Assembly (NCBI GenBank): GCA_002840905.1
Contig: PHDD01000003.1
Coordinates: 136,376-200,375, forward strand
Reading direction: 5' to 3'
DNA from: Bacteroidetes bacterium HGW-Bacteroidetes-4
GTDB taxonomy: Bacteria; Bacteroidota; Bacteroidia; Bacteroidales; SZUA-534
Length of the DNA stretch: 64,000 nt
Positions 38,196 through 47,293 of the stretch are shown here, piece by piece. Each line of letters opens with the position of its first letter. The stretch's first letter is position 1. Under the pieces are notes generated by a model. It did no database searches and was not told the DNA's origin. It was given only the letters and a program-made list of their open reading frames with translations. The translations under genes were made by a program, and so were the position numbers.

Positions 38196-39074
38196 ATGAG
38201 CAAGCAGGAGCATAAGCTGTCGAGACGAAAACTTCGCAGCTCTTATTTTACAACCATTGTAAGTATTGCCTTGGTCCTTTTTGTAGTAGGATTAATGGGG
38301 CTGCTTTTGCTTAACGCGCATAAATTATCGCGCCATGTAAAGGAGAACATCGGGTTTTCAGTTATCCTCGAAAGTAATATCCGTGAAGTAGACATGATTC
38401 GATTACAAAAAAACCTCGACGCCTCACGATATGTAAAAACCACCGAATACATTACAAAAGAGCGTGCTGCTCAGGAATTGCAAGAAGAGTTAGGGGAAGA
38501 CTTTATTGAATTTTTAGGGTACAATCCGCTTTTACCTTCCATCGACGTTCGCTTGTTTGCCGAATATGCCAATCCTGACAGCGTGGCAAAAATTGAACAG
38601 GAGATTTTAAAATACGAACAGGTTAAAGAGGTGGCGTATCAAAAATCGCTTATCGATGTGGTGAACAAAAATATTAATCGTATAAGCTTTGTATTGTTGA
38701 TATTTACCGGAGCGTTATTCATCATATCGCTTTCATTAATCAACAACACCATCCGGTTAACGGTTTACGCACGGCGGTTTTTAATAAAAACCATGCAATT
38801 GGTTGGGGCAACCCGTCGTTTTGTGCGCGGGCCGTTTATCTTAAAGAGCCTGGCTCATGCCATCTATAGTATTGCATTAACCTACTTAATGTTAGGAGGC
38901 ACCGTTTACATGATTGAAGCACAGCTTCCCGAATTGAGTATGTTAAACGATTTAGACACCCTGGCTTTATTGTTTGCCGGTGTATTTGTTGTGGGAATAG
39001 GCATTGTTTATATTTCTACACGATTTGCTGTAAACAGGTACCTTAAACTAAGGAGCAGCGATTTGTATTTTTAA
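38196..39074 (+). CDS. ftsX: Cell-division permease FtsX
   Basis: Membrane partner of FtsE that activates peptidoglycan hydrolases at the septum. The 292-residue protein from the Met at 38196 (MSKQEHKLSRRKLRSSY) has the FtsX layout: a first helix (about 24-46), a periplasmic domain (about 47-165) with YIVRL-type KTTEYITKERAAQELQEELGEDFIEFLGYNPL, then three helices in the FtsX permease domain, including RRFLIKTMQLVGATRRFVRGPFI. ftsE is not adjacent, as is common in Bacteroidetes. DUF3098, uppP, truB and queA follow closely in one operon. Confidence 0.92.
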   Translation: MSKQEHKLSRRKLRSSYFTTIVSIALVLFVVGLMGLLLLNAHKLSRHVKENIGFSVILESNIREVDMIRLQKNLDASRYVKTTEYITKERAAQELQEELGEDFIEFLGYNPLLPSIDVRLFAEYANPDSVAKIEQEILKYEQVKEVAYQKSLIDVVNKNINRISFVLLIFTGALFIISLSLINNTIRLTVYARRFLIKTMQLVGATRRFVRGPFILKSLAHAIYSIALTYLMLGGTVYMIEAQLPELSMLNDLDTLALLFAGVFVVGIGIVYISTRFAVNRYLKLRSSDLYF

Positions 39075-39085
39075 ACCGATTTAAA

Positions 39086-39331
39086 ATGAGCAATAAAAAC
39101 AACAGCAAAATGGAGTTTGCTTTAGGAAAAAGCAATTTTATATTAATGGCAATAGGTCTTGCCGCCATAGTTATTGGATTTATTTTGATGACTGGTGGTA
39201 AATCGACCGACCCCAATGTTTTTAACGAAGAAATGTTTAGTTTCAGAAGAATTACACTGGCTCCCATGCTGGTATTTGGTGGGTTTGTATTTGAGATATA
39301 CGCCATCATGAAAAAACCTAAACAAAAATAA
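39086..39331 (+). CDS. DUF3098 family small membrane protein
   Basis: An 81-residue protein with two hydrophobic helices (about 18-36 and 58-72) and the family phrases MEFALGKSNFILMAIG and MLVFGGFVFEIYAIM. The function is unknown. Members are found in Bacteroidetes between ftsX and uppP, exactly as here (11 bases after ftsX, 14 before uppP), which suggests a role in division or cell-wall precursor recycling by association only. Confidence 0.88.
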   Translation: MSNKNNSKMEFALGKSNFILMAIGLAAIVIGFILMTGGKSTDPNVFNEEMFSFRRITLAPMLVFGGFVFEIYAIMKKPKQK

Positions 39332-39345
39332 ATTAAACAATTATA

Positions 39346-40131
39346 ATGAATTGGATTGAAGCACTTATCCTTGGAATAGTCCAGGGATTAACCGAGTTTT
39401 TGCCGGTTAGTAGCAGTGGCCATTTAGAAATTAGTAAAGCCCTATTGGATGTGGCAGCTACCGAAAGTCTCAACTTTTCTGTGGCGGTTCATGGGGCAAC
39501 GGTACTGAGCACTCTGGTTGTTTTTCGTAAAGATATCATCGAAATATTTGGTGGGTTTTTTAAATTTCAATGGAACGACGAAACCAAATACATATCAAAA
39601 ATATTACTTTCCATGGTTCCCGTTGCCATTGTCGGGGTCTTTTTAAAAGATTGGGTTAAATCGTTTTTTGGCGAAGGTAATGTGATGTTTGTTGGTTTTA
39701 TGTTGTTGATTACCGCCTTTTTGTTAGGACTAACCCATTTTGTTAAAGCAAAGGCTCGTGAAATAAAATTTTCAGACGCCTTTGTAATTGGAGTAGCACA
39801 GGCTTTTGCCGTTTTGCCTGGAATCAGCCGTTCCGGTTCAACCATTGCAACCGGATTGTTGTTGGGCAATAAAAAAGAAGCAGTAACCCGTTTTTCGTTC
39901 CTTATGGTTTTGATTCCCATTTTGGGTGAAAACCTGCTCGATATTCTCAGCGGAGGAATGACTGAAAACAGCCAGATTGGAGTACTTCCCCTGGGTATTG
40001 GCTTTATGGCGGCATTTATCTCTGGATTATTCGCTTGCAGTTGGATGTTAAAAATAGTTAAAAATGGAAAGCTTATTTATTTTGCAATTTATTGTTTAAT
40101 AATTGGAGTTCTGGCCATAGCGTTAGCTTAA
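39346..40131 (+). CDS. uppP: Undecaprenyl-diphosphatase UppP/BacA
   Basis: Dephosphorylates undecaprenyl pyrophosphate, recycling the lipid carrier for peptidoglycan and other glycans and giving bacitracin tolerance. The 261-residue protein has about eight membrane segments. Both signature motifs are present: [13 protein letters not shown] with the catalytic region near residue 25 and [17 protein letters not shown] near residue 165. It lies between DUF3098 and truB (four bases to truB). A carrier-lipid recycling enzyme also serves the glycan cluster upstream, but it is not part of that operon. Confidence 0.96.
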   Translation: MNWIEALILGIVQGLTEFLPVSSSGHLEISKALLDVAATESLNFSVAVHGATVLSTLVVFRKDIIEIFGGFFKFQWNDETKYISKILLSMVPVAIVGVFLKDWVKSFFGEGNVMFVGFMLLITAFLLGLTHFVKAKAREIKFSDAFVIGVAQAFAVLPGISRSGSTIATGLLLGNKKEAVTRFSFLMVLIPILGENLLDILSGGMTENSQIGVLPLGIGFMAAFISGLFACSWMLKIVKNGKLIYFAIYCLIIGVLAIALA

Positions 40132-40135
40132 TTAT

Positions 40136-40858
40136 ATGCTTTATTCTGAAAATTCTTCGGTCGATTTTAAAGAAGGTGCACTTATTCTGATTGATAAACC
40201 CAAAGATTGGACATCGTTCGATGTGGTCAATAAAATCAGGTATTTAATCCGGCAAAAGTTCGGGTATAAAAAACTGAAGGTAGGACACGCTGGAACCCTT
40301 GATCCTTTAGCTACCGGATTATTAATAGTTTGCACCGGAAAATTAACCCGGCAGATTGATTCGTATCAGGCACAAACCAAAGAATACATTACTACTATAA
40401 AACTGGGAGCCACAACACCATCTTTCGACCGCGAAACCCCCGAAGACGGAACCTATCCAACCGCTCATATAACTCGAGAAGAAGTAGCGGCGGCTATTGA
40501 GCGATTTGTTGGAGAACAGGATCAAATTCCCCCCATGTTTTCAGCAAAAAAAGTAAATGGTAAAAAAGCTTATATTTCTGCACGAAATGGTGAAAAGCTT
40601 GAACTAAAAGCCCGGCAGATTGTAATTTATTCGTTGGAACTTATGGATTTTAATATGCCCTTTGTAACCGTTAAAATGTCTTGCAGTAAAGGAACCTATG
40701 TGCGTTCTTTTGGTCGCGATTTAGGACTTGCGCTGGAGTCGGGAGCATACCTGTGGGAGCTGCGTCGAACCCGAATCGGCGATTTTGACGTAACAAAAGC
40801 ACTTGAAATCGGCAATTTTGTAAATAGCCTTGAAAATAGGCAACCAATTATTGATTAG
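40136..40858 (+). CDS. truB: tRNA pseudouridine(55) synthase TruB
   Basis: Makes pseudouridine 55 in the T-loop of tRNAs. The 240-residue protein begins with [20 protein letters not shown] motif I and contains [19 protein letters not shown] with the catalytic aspartate. Further conserved segments are [23 protein letters not shown] and [15 protein letters not shown]. The C-terminal PUA domain is missing or reduced, as in other Bacteroidetes. It lies four bases after uppP and 42 bases before queA. Confidence 0.95.
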   Translation: MLYSENSSVDFKEGALILIDKPKDWTSFDVVNKIRYLIRQKFGYKKLKVGHAGTLDPLATGLLIVCTGKLTRQIDSYQAQTKEYITTIKLGATTPSFDRETPEDGTYPTAHITREEVAAAIERFVGEQDQIPPMFSAKKVNGKKAYISARNGEKLELKARQIVIYSLELMDFNMPFVTVKMSCSKGTYVRSFGRDLGLALESGAYLWELRRTRIGDFDVTKALEIGNFVNSLENRQPIID

Positions 40859-40900
40859 TACGTATAAAACACCTCGAATTTTAATACATATAAATAGACT

Positions 40901-41950
40901 ATGAAATTATCTCAGTTTAATTTTAAACTACCTGAAAACCTGATAGCCTTGCATCCGTCAACCAATCGCGATGAATCCAGACTCATGGTAGTCGATAGGG
41001 CCACGGGAAAAATTGAGCACAAAGTATTTAAAGATGTCATCGATTATTTTTCCGAGCAAGATGTTTTGGTTTTTAACAACACCAAGGTTTTTCCTGCCCG
41101 ACTCTATGGTAATAAGGAAAAAACAGGGGCAAAAATCGAAGTTTTCTTATTGCGCGAATTAAACCGGGAACAAAGACTTTGGGATGTATTGGTCGATCCC
41201 GCACGGAAAATTCGAATTGGCAACAAACTGTATTTTGGCGAAGACGATATGATGGTAGCCGAAGTAATAGACAATACAACCAGTAGAGGACGTACACTCC
41301 GATTCCTTTATGATGGTCCCTACGAAGAATTTAAGAAAAATTTATACGACTTGGGCGAAACCCCGCTTCCAAAATTCATAAAACGCGAGGTGGTTCCCGA
41401 AGATAAAGATCGCTACCAAACCATTTTTGCCAAACACGAAGGGGCAGTAGCAGCTCCTACAGCAGGATTACATTTTAGCCGCGAATTGCTTAAACGCTTC
41501 GAAATTAAAGGCATTAATTTTGCCGAGGTTACGCTGCATGTGGGTTTGGGTAATTTCCGAAGTGTTGATGTTGAGGATTTGACCAAACACAAAATGGACT
41601 CTGAGCAAATAATTATTACCGATGCTGCCGTTGATATTGTAAATGGAGCCAAAGATAAACGCAAACACGTGTGTGCGGTAGGAACTACCGTAATGCGTAC
41701 CCTCGAAAGCAGCGTTTCAACCTATGGCTACTTAAAACCTTACGAAGGATGGACCAATAAATTTATCTTTCCGCCTTACGAGTTTAGCGTAGCCAGCCGT
41801 ATGGTTTCTAATTTTCACCTGCCGCTATCTACATTGTTTATGATGGTTTCGGCCTTTGCCGGTTACGATTTACTTTTTGATGCTTACCAAAAGGCTATAA
41901 AAGAAAAATACCGCTTTGGAACCTATGGCGATGCCATGTTAATCCTTTAA
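40901..41950 (+). CDS. queA: S-adenosylmethionine:tRNA ribosyltransferase-isomerase QueA
   Basis: Converts 7-aminomethyl-7-deazaguanine in tRNA to epoxyqueuosine using the ribosyl group of S-adenosylmethionine. The 349-residue length is standard. Motifs include [52 protein letters not shown] and [18 protein letters not shown]. It is the last gene of ftsX-DUF3098-uppP-truB-queA and is followed by a strong terminator. Queuosine precursor genes are not in the window. Confidence 0.96.
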   Translation: MKLSQFNFKLPENLIALHPSTNRDESRLMVVDRATGKIEHKVFKDVIDYFSEQDVLVFNNTKVFPARLYGNKEKTGAKIEVFLLRELNREQRLWDVLVDPARKIRIGNKLYFGEDDMMVAEVIDNTTSRGRTLRFLYDGPYEEFKKNLYDLGETPLPKFIKREVVPEDKDRYQTIFAKHEGAVAAPTAGLHFSRELLKRFEIKGINFAEVTLHVGLGNFRSVDVEDLTKHKMDSEQIIITDAAVDIVNGAKDKRKHVCAVGTTVMRTLESSVSTYGYLKPYEGWTNKFIFPPYEFSVASRMVSNFHLPLSTLFMMVSAFAGYDLLFDAYQKAIKEKYRFGTYGDAMLIL

Positions 41951-41961
41951 GAGACAAATTA

Positions 41962-41990
41962 AAAGCCACCGTTTACGGTGGTTTTTTTTT
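41962..41990 (+). terminator. Terminator of the ftsX-queA operon
   Basis: AAAGCCACCGT pairs with ACGGTGGTTTT around a two- to four-base loop; nine T follow. Confidence 0.9.
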
Positions 41991-42047
41991 GCCCAAAATT
42001 TTAACACACATTTAACAAAAATTTTTATTATTTATAAAAATATTTAG

Positions 42048-42055
42048 TACATTTG
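42048..42055 (+). promoter_or_regulatory. -7 element of the T9SS-exported protein gene
   Basis: TACATTTG is an exact TAnnTTTG, 61 bases before the start codon. The -33 region is only T-rich, without a clear TTTG. Confidence 0.5.
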
Positions 42056-42115
42056 ATGTTCTATTAATTACCCTATAAAACCGCAAGTTGTATTTTTTAA
42101 TTAAAACCTATTATT

Positions 42116-44233
42116 ATGAGAAAAATTACATTATTGTTTTCATTAGCTCTCTTGATGCTTTTCGGCATTGGAGAGGTTAATGGGCAGTTGTTGTTTCAAG
42201 AAAACTTCGATTATACAACGGGTTCGTTGTTAACCGAGAATGGATGGACCGCCCATAGTGGTGCCGGTAACCAGGCGATTGACGTAACTACTGGTTTATC
42301 GTTTACTGATTATGTGGCCTCTGGTATTGGTGGAGCCGCATTGTTGGACAATACTGGTGAGGATGTGAGTCGCACATTTACAAGTCAAACAACTGGTTCA
42401 GTATATGCTGCAATGGTTGTTAAAACTTCTGCTACAAACGCACAAGGCTACTTCTTTCATTTTGGACAGAATCCTTGGAATACGGCTTTTTCTTCCAGGC
42501 TTTGGGTGAATGCTACGGGTGATGCATTGGGAATTGGAGCTTCTGTTACTACTTGGGTGTCAATTACTCCAGAAACTCCAACTTTAGTAGTTGTTAAATA
42601 TAATTTAGACACTAAAGAATCTAGTCTTTATGTTTTTAACACTTACCCAACCAGCGAACCCACAACAGCAGATGCAACGTTTACTGAAACAGCAGCAACT
42701 TCGATTGGAGGAATAGGATTGCGTCAATTTAATGCTTCACAAAATATAGTTGTAGATGGAATCCGTGTAGCCACCAGTTGGGACGACGTATTGACTGGTG
42801 ATTTTCCTTCAAACGAAGCTGAGATTTTAGGCTTTGTTTTGGCCGAAGAAATCAGTACTGCCATTATCAGTTCTGAAAATGCCATGGTAACTTCAACTGT
42901 TGCCTGGGATGCTGATTTAGGTACTTTGGAACCAACCATTACCGTTTCTGCCGGTGCTCAGGTTACTGCTACTACTTTACCAGTAGTTTTCGATGGTGTT
43001 AACCCGGTTGAGTATATCGTAACTGCTGCCGACGGCGTAACTACCAAACTTTGGGATGTTTACGTACTAAAAGCTGCTGCGCCTGAAATGTTAACCATTA
43101 AACAAATTCAGGAAACAGCCGAAGTTTCAGGCGACAGCCCATATCTTGATAAAATGGTAATGACCAAAGGTGTGGTGGCAACTGTTGATGCCCGTGGATT
43201 CTATCTGCAGGATGGTGCCGGTGCATGGAATGGTGTTTATGTATACCAGGGTTCTGCTCCTACTGTAGTATCTGGTGATTCAGTTAAAGTAACTGCTACC
43301 GTTGCCGAATACAATGGATTAACTGAACTGGTTTCTCCGGATTATACCGTATTAAATCAGGGTAACACTGTAGCTGCTGCTACTGTTGCAACTCTTGCTG
43401 AAATGAACAGTGAAATGTACGAAGCGGTATTGGTTACCATCGAAGATGTGAAGTGTATTGTTCCTGAAAAGAGCAAAAACTGGACTGTAGCTAATGCTAC
43501 TGATACCTTAGTGATTCGTAACGGAATCGAAGATGGTTATGCTGCCGTATTGTTCCAGGAATTCACTTCAATTACCGGATTCGGACAACAATACAACGCT
43601 ACTTACCAATTGTTCCCACGTAGTATCGCCGACATAGTTGAGGTAGATATGGTAACACTTACTTTCAATGTTGACATGACAGCTCCTATTGATGCTGGTA
43701 CTTTTGTAGCCGGAACCGATGTGGTTTATGTTACTGGTGATTTTGCTGGATGGAATGAGCCCGGAAAAGGTAATTCTGTATTGATGGCTGATGCTGATGC
43801 TAATAAAGTTTACTCTGCAACCATTGCTATGGCCGTTAATCATGGAGCTATTTTATACAAATACTTCAAAAACACTGGCTGGGTTGGTGGCGAATGGGAT
43901 GGAGATCCGAACCGCACACTTACTATTGCTGATGTGGATTATGTAATTGATCCTGCTGATGTTTGGGCTGTAACAGGAATTGAAGATAACCTTGACATGA
44001 GTGCTATCTCAGTATTCCCGAACCCATTCAACAACGTAATTACCGTGAATGGTCTGGCTAACGCCAAACAAATCCGCGTAAGCAATATGTTGGGTCAGGA
44101 AGTTATGAAAGTTAATCTTGCTGGTCAGGAGTCGAAAGAAATTTCTACCGATAACCTGAATCGCGGAGTATACTTTGTGACCATCACCGATGGAAACAAT
44201 AACGCTAAAACAGTAAAAGTTGTTAAGCAATAA
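42116..44233 (+). CDS. Multi-domain secreted protein with type IX secretion sorting domain
   Basis: A 705-residue protein with a signal peptide (MRKITLLFSLALLMLFGIGEVNG). The order is: a jelly-roll-like opening (about 25-225, LLFQENFDYTTGSLLTENGW) that may bind glycan; a DUF5018-like beta-sandwich (about 230-320, starting EAEILGFVLAEE); an OB-fold segment (about 325-505, KGVVATVDARGFYLQDG); an E-set/CBM-like module (about 510-620, VDMTAPIDAGTF, VYVTGDFAGWNEPG); and a type A T9SS C-terminal domain (about 635-705, ISVFPNPFNNVITV ending KTVKVVKQ). Catalytic residues are not evident, so it is likely a surface binding protein. Its own promoter and terminator bracket it. Domain boundaries are approximate. 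Confidence 0.8.
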   Translation: MRKITLLFSLALLMLFGIGEVNGQLLFQENFDYTTGSLLTENGWTAHSGAGNQAIDVTTGLSFTDYVASGIGGAALLDNTGEDVSRTFTSQTTGSVYAAMVVKTSATNAQGYFFHFGQNPWNTAFSSRLWVNATGDALGIGASVTTWVSITPETPTLVVVKYNLDTKESSLYVFNTYPTSEPTTADATFTETAATSIGGIGLRQFNASQNIVVDGIRVATSWDDVLTGDFPSNEAEILGFVLAEEISTAIISSENAMVTSTVAWDADLGTLEPTITVSAGAQVTATTLPVVFDGVNPVEYIVTAADGVTTKLWDVYVLKAAAPEMLTIKQIQETAEVSGDSPYLDKMVMTKGVVATVDARGFYLQDGAGAWNGVYVYQGSAPTVVSGDSVKVTATVAEYNGLTELVSPDYTVLNQGNTVAAATVATLAEMNSEMYEAVLVTIEDVKCIVPEKSKNWTVANATDTLVIRNGIEDGYAAVLFQEFTSITGFGQQYNATYQLFPRSIADIVEVDMVTLTFNVDMTAPIDAGTFVAGTDVVYVTGDFAGWNEPGKGNSVLMADADANKVYSATIAMAVNHGAILYKYFKNTGWVGGEWDGDPNRTLTIADVDYVIDPADVWAVTGIEDNLDMSAISVFPNPFNNVITVNGLANAKQIRVSNMLGQEVMKVNLAGQESKEISTDNLNRGVYFVTITDGNNNAKTVKVVKQ

Positions 44234-44255
44234 ACACTTTTATCGTATCCTATAG

Positions 44256-44283
44256 AAAAGGAGCCTTCGGGCTCCTTTTTTTT
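44256..44283 (+). terminator. Terminator of the T9SS-exported protein gene
   Basis: AAAAGGAGC / GCTCCTTTT with a CTTCGG-type loop, followed by a run of T. Confidence 0.92.
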
Positions 44284-44337
44284 ATGGGTATTTGTTATTA
44301 AGATCCAGAATGAAAGTGCTTAAAGTTCACCACTTCC

Positions 44338-44736
44338 TCGCGAACCCTGCTGTATGGAGCGCAACCAAACTTAGGGGCTGCGCAGACGCCATGGTAAACA
44401 GCGCGTAACCTAACAGGGTTATCGCAAATGGAAAGGGATGCAGCGCAAACCCTTCGGCTGGCAGCGCAGATTGAAAGGAATATAGCGCAAACGACACGAG
44501 ATGCAGCGCAAACAACAATTAGTGTAGCGCAACTGGAAATGAATTCAACGCAAACTACGCTGTATAAAGCGCGAAAAACACGTGACTCAACGCAAACCCA
44601 AATGAATTCATCGCCAATGGAAATGGTTGAAGCGGGAACCTCTATATACAGAGCGGGAACCCTGGTTTAAGTAGCGGAATTCACAATATAGGTAGCGGAA
44701 ACCCCGGTGTTATCAGCGGCATTTAGTAACTGTACG
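44338..44736. repeat. Tandem array of nineteen 21-bp units with an invariant CG
   Basis: Nineteen consecutive units, each exactly 21 bp without any indel, start at 44338, 44359, 44380 and so on to 44716. Only the first six to eight bases are alike: (G/T/A)CGCAAAC in units 1-14, shifting to GCGGAAAC in units 15-19. Positions 2-3 are CG in all 19 units, position 6 is A in 16, position 7 is A in 15, and position 21 is A in most. The remaining 12-13 bases differ from unit to unit. The period equals two helical turns and seven codons, so heptad-like open frames appear on both strands (+ 44428-44670; - 44518-44327), but each is broken by stops inside the array. No known family is recognised. Confidence 0.85.
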
Positions 44737-45001
44737 TGGCATTGTGGCTTTATTGAACCACTAAGGAGTTAAGGTAAGTGAAGTACTCGAGAGATTGTTT
44801 GATTTCAGATTTGCCGGCAAACAGGTTTGACTAAGAGTTGGTGGCTGATGACTAATGAATGGAAGGGGCATTTCCACAGAAGGGTGTCATTTTGTAGTAT
44901 TCTTTATTGAAACTGCTGTGTAAGCAGTTACTTGTAATGGAAAGAAAGGTAACCTGCACCGAAAAACGGTGGCCCTACACATTAAGTTTGGCTGTAAGGT
45001 A
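44737..45001. other. Non-coding stretch between the 21-bp array and zupT
   Basis: No gene, RNA or strong hairpin was seen. The first 21 bases (TGGCATTG...) may be a last decayed unit of the array. The remainder is ordinary mixed sequence ending at the zupT stop codon. Confidence 0.5.
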
Positions 45002-45826
45002 TTACATAAACAGCAAGAGGCTTACAGCCATTATGGCCATTCCTGAAACCAGTCCGTAAATTGAGATGTGGTGTTCGCCGTACTCTTCGGCTGTAGGCAG
45101 TAATTCGTCGAGCGAAATAAAGACCATGATTCCGGCTACGGTACCAAACATTACTCCTGATATAATGGGGGTCATACCACCGGCTATAAAATAAATAAAC
45201 ACAAAACCCACCAGCGCTCCAACAGGTTCAGCTAGTCCTGAAAGAAAGGAAAGAAGAAAGGCTTTCCGTCGATTTCCGGTAGCATAATAAATGGGAACAG
45301 AAACGGCAATGCCTTCTGGTATGTTGTGAATGGCTATGGCAAAGGCAATGGGAATAGCCACTTCAGGATTGGCTAAACCGGCAGCAAAGGTGGCAATTCC
45401 TTCCGGAAAATTGTGAATAGCAATGGCCAGAGCCGAAAAAAGACCCATTCGGGCCAGCTTTTTGTTTTTTTCAATTTTGTATTCGGCTTTATCAATTTCT
45501 TCGATGCTTCGTATTTCGTGTGGGTTTTCGTACGAGGGAATCAACATATCGATTAGGGCAATGAATGCGATACCCCCAAAAAAGGCCAGCAGGGTAAAGG
45601 CATAGCTGGCTTTGGGACTGTAGATTTCGGCAAAACTATGAACCGATTTTTGAAAAATCTCGACCAACGAAACATAAATCATCACCCCGGCCGAAAAGCC
45701 CAATGAATAGGTCAGGAAACGGGTGTTGGTTCGTTTCGTAAAAAAGGCCAATGCACTGCCAATACCAGTTGATAGTCCTGCAAATAAGGTTAAGGCAAAT
45801 GCAAAGAGTACGTTTTCAGTATTCAT
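45002..45826 (-). CDS. zupT: ZIP-family metal transporter ZupT
   Basis: Imports zinc and other divalent metals through the inner membrane. The 274-residue protein has eight predicted membrane segments and the two metal-path motifs of the family, HNFPEGIATFAAG in helix 4 and HNIPEGIAVSVPIYYATG in helix 5, with GLAEPVGALVGF following. The cytoplasmic loop between helices 3 and 4 (about 100-128) is charged (EEIDKAEYKIEKNKK) but not His-rich. It ends a minus-strand run after two small unknown genes, 16 bases from the nearest. No zinc-uptake regulator site was recognised. Confidence 0.93.
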   Translation of the reverse strand: MNTENVLFAFALTLFAGLSTGIGSALAFFTKRTNTRFLTYSLGFSAGVMIYVSLVEIFQKSVHSFAEIYSPKASYAFTLLAFFGGIAFIALIDMLIPSYENPHEIRSIEEIDKAEYKIEKNKKLARMGLFSALAIAIHNFPEGIATFAAGLANPEVAIPIAFAIAIHNIPEGIAVSVPIYYATGNRRKAFLLSFLSGLAEPVGALVGFVFIYFIAGGMTPIISGVMFGTVAGIMVFISLDELLPTAEEYGEHHISIYGLVSGMAIMAVSLLLFM

Positions 45827-45842
45827 GCCTTTAATTTGGTAA

Positions 45843-46286
45843 TTAATCGGTTACTAATGAAACAACACACACGCCGCAACCATCTTTACCCTCTTTAAAA
45901 TACATGGTTAAGTAATACGGGCCGGTTTTAGTGCACATAAAGTCGAAAGCTTTGTATTCCTTATCGGTTTCTGGGTTGTAATTTCCACCAAATTTTGAAT
46001 AGTCGCTGTTTAGTTCAATAATAGTACTGCCGGGTTTCGAGGGGTCGTTACAGACAGAAAAACGGTAATGGTTGCCCTTACTTAGCATCATCACAAATTT
46101 CCCTTCGGAGCGGTTTTTTGTATTTTTTGATTCAGCAAAACGGATGCGGAAATGCTTAATGTATTTGATGTTGCCCGAGCCCGATGCGCAATTGTCGATT
46201 AATGCCTGATCGCATTGTGCGTTGGCATTGTTGGACAAGCCAAGTATCAGGGAACAAAATATTATTAGCGTTAGGTATTTACTCAT
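45843..46286 (-). CDS. Unknown small exported protein
   Basis: I do not recognise this 147-residue protein. It has a signal peptide (MSKYLTLIIFCSLILGLSNNANA) and a mature part of about 124 residues with several cysteines (two CDQ/DNC early, C-D-P mid, CGVCVV near the end) that could form disulfides. The phrase FRFAES-type IRFAESKNTKNRSEGKFVMMLSKGNHYRFSV suggests a beta-sandwich. It follows another exported protein by 25 bases and precedes zupT, so the three may be cotranscribed. Confidence 0.65.
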   Translation of the reverse strand: MSKYLTLIIFCSLILGLSNNANAQCDQALIDNCASGSGNIKYIKHFRIRFAESKNTKNRSEGKFVMMLSKGNHYRFSVCNDPSKPGSTIIELNSDYSKFGGNYNPETDKEYKAFDFMCTKTGPYYLTMYFKEGKDGCGVCVVSLVTD

Positions 46287-46311
46287 AGATCAAAAATAGG
46301 AATATTTTTGA

Positions 46312-47196
46312 TTAGTTGTTTTGTTGTTTTTCTTGCTCCAGTGCTTCCAAATCAAGTTTAATTACAAAGTTTCCATGAACAAAACTGATTTTACTTTCCA
46401 GTTTGTTTATTTCGGTTTGTGACAGTTTAATTTTAAAGGGGTCTCCTTCAGCGGGAGTGTAGGGGGTATCGCCACTATTGGGATCGAAGAATACGGGAAC
46501 ACCATCTTTTTCAATTTCGATTCCGGCTTTTAGCTGGCGTAAATCGTTGGGGGTAATCTGAATGACTCCGCCACTATTGGGATCGACCATGAGGGCATTT
46601 TTTAGGCCATAATCGGAATTACCATTTGATTCCTCGTTGCCTTTGGGAATATACATTTCTTTTTTCACCAGAATACGAATGTAATTGAGGAATTTTTCAT
46701 CGCGATAGATGTAATAGTTATCGCCAATGGTGTAGGCGTCAACGCGGTATATCTGGGGTTCAATTTTTCGGCACCCTTTGGGAGTGGCCGTACAATCAAC
46801 TTCTTTAATTTCGCCGGTTTTTAGGTTAATTTCTTTAAAAAGATTCCGGTATATGTCGTAATTCACATAAAAAAAATCGCCCGATTCGTCGAAAACACTA
46901 TTGTACAGTTCACATCGGTTGTCGTCGAGTTTAATTTTGTATTTTTCTTCCCAGGTATAAAGGTTGTATACTATTAGGTAAACATATTTTGACTTTTCGC
47001 CATGGAAGGTTGCCACCAGATAATTACCATGCTCGTCGACCATAAGTTCCAGAACCTTGCTCTTTTTATGATTGGGACCTTTTATGCGTTCCTGAAAACG
47101 GTAACCCGTAGTTGGCTTGTTTATTGGTTGGGTTTGGGAATACGCAAAAATGCCGGATGCGCTTATAATGATAGCGATTAAGAGAATTTTCTTCAT
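46312..47196 (-). CDS. Unknown exported protein
   Basis: I do not recognise this 294-residue protein. It has a signal peptide (MKKILLIAIIISASGIFAYSQ) and a beta-rich mature region with repeated phrases of the kind VDEHGNYLVATFHGEKSKYVYLIVYNLYTW and FDESGDFFYVNYDIYRN, which look like blades of a beta-propeller. The last 80 residues are more polar and end in Gln/Lys-rich sequence. It stands upstream of the small exported gene and downstream of glyS. Confidence 0.65.
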   Translation of the reverse strand: MKKILLIAIIISASGIFAYSQTQPINKPTTGYRFQERIKGPNHKKSKVLELMVDEHGNYLVATFHGEKSKYVYLIVYNLYTWEEKYKIKLDDNRCELYNSVFDESGDFFYVNYDIYRNLFKEINLKTGEIKEVDCTATPKGCRKIEPQIYRVDAYTIGDNYYIYRDEKFLNYIRILVKKEMYIPKGNEESNGNSDYGLKNALMVDPNSGGVIQITPNDLRQLKAGIEIEKDGVPVFFDPNSGDTPYTPAEGDPFKIKLSQTEINKLESKISFVHGNFVIKLDLEALEQEKQQNN

Positions 47197-47293
47197 AATT
47201 ACGAGCGTTTTTTTGGTATTATTCTTTAGTGAATGTAAAAATAAGAAATTATGCGATTAGCATAGCAATAAACCCCGGCAAATAGTAATTAAT

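Noticed and set aside
44327..44518. A 63-residue minus-strand frame with FALxxxx repeats in the same array
   Set aside because: The same 21-bp period produces it on the other strand, and it is broken upstream by a stop within the array.
44428..44670. An 80-residue plus-strand frame with heptad-like AQT repeats in the 21-bp array
   Set aside because: The DNA periodicity extends beyond the frame on both sides, and in-frame stops occur inside the array at the same register (near 44395 and 44671), so the heptads reflect the 21-bp period rather than a conserved coiled coil. Kept open only as a decayed gene.
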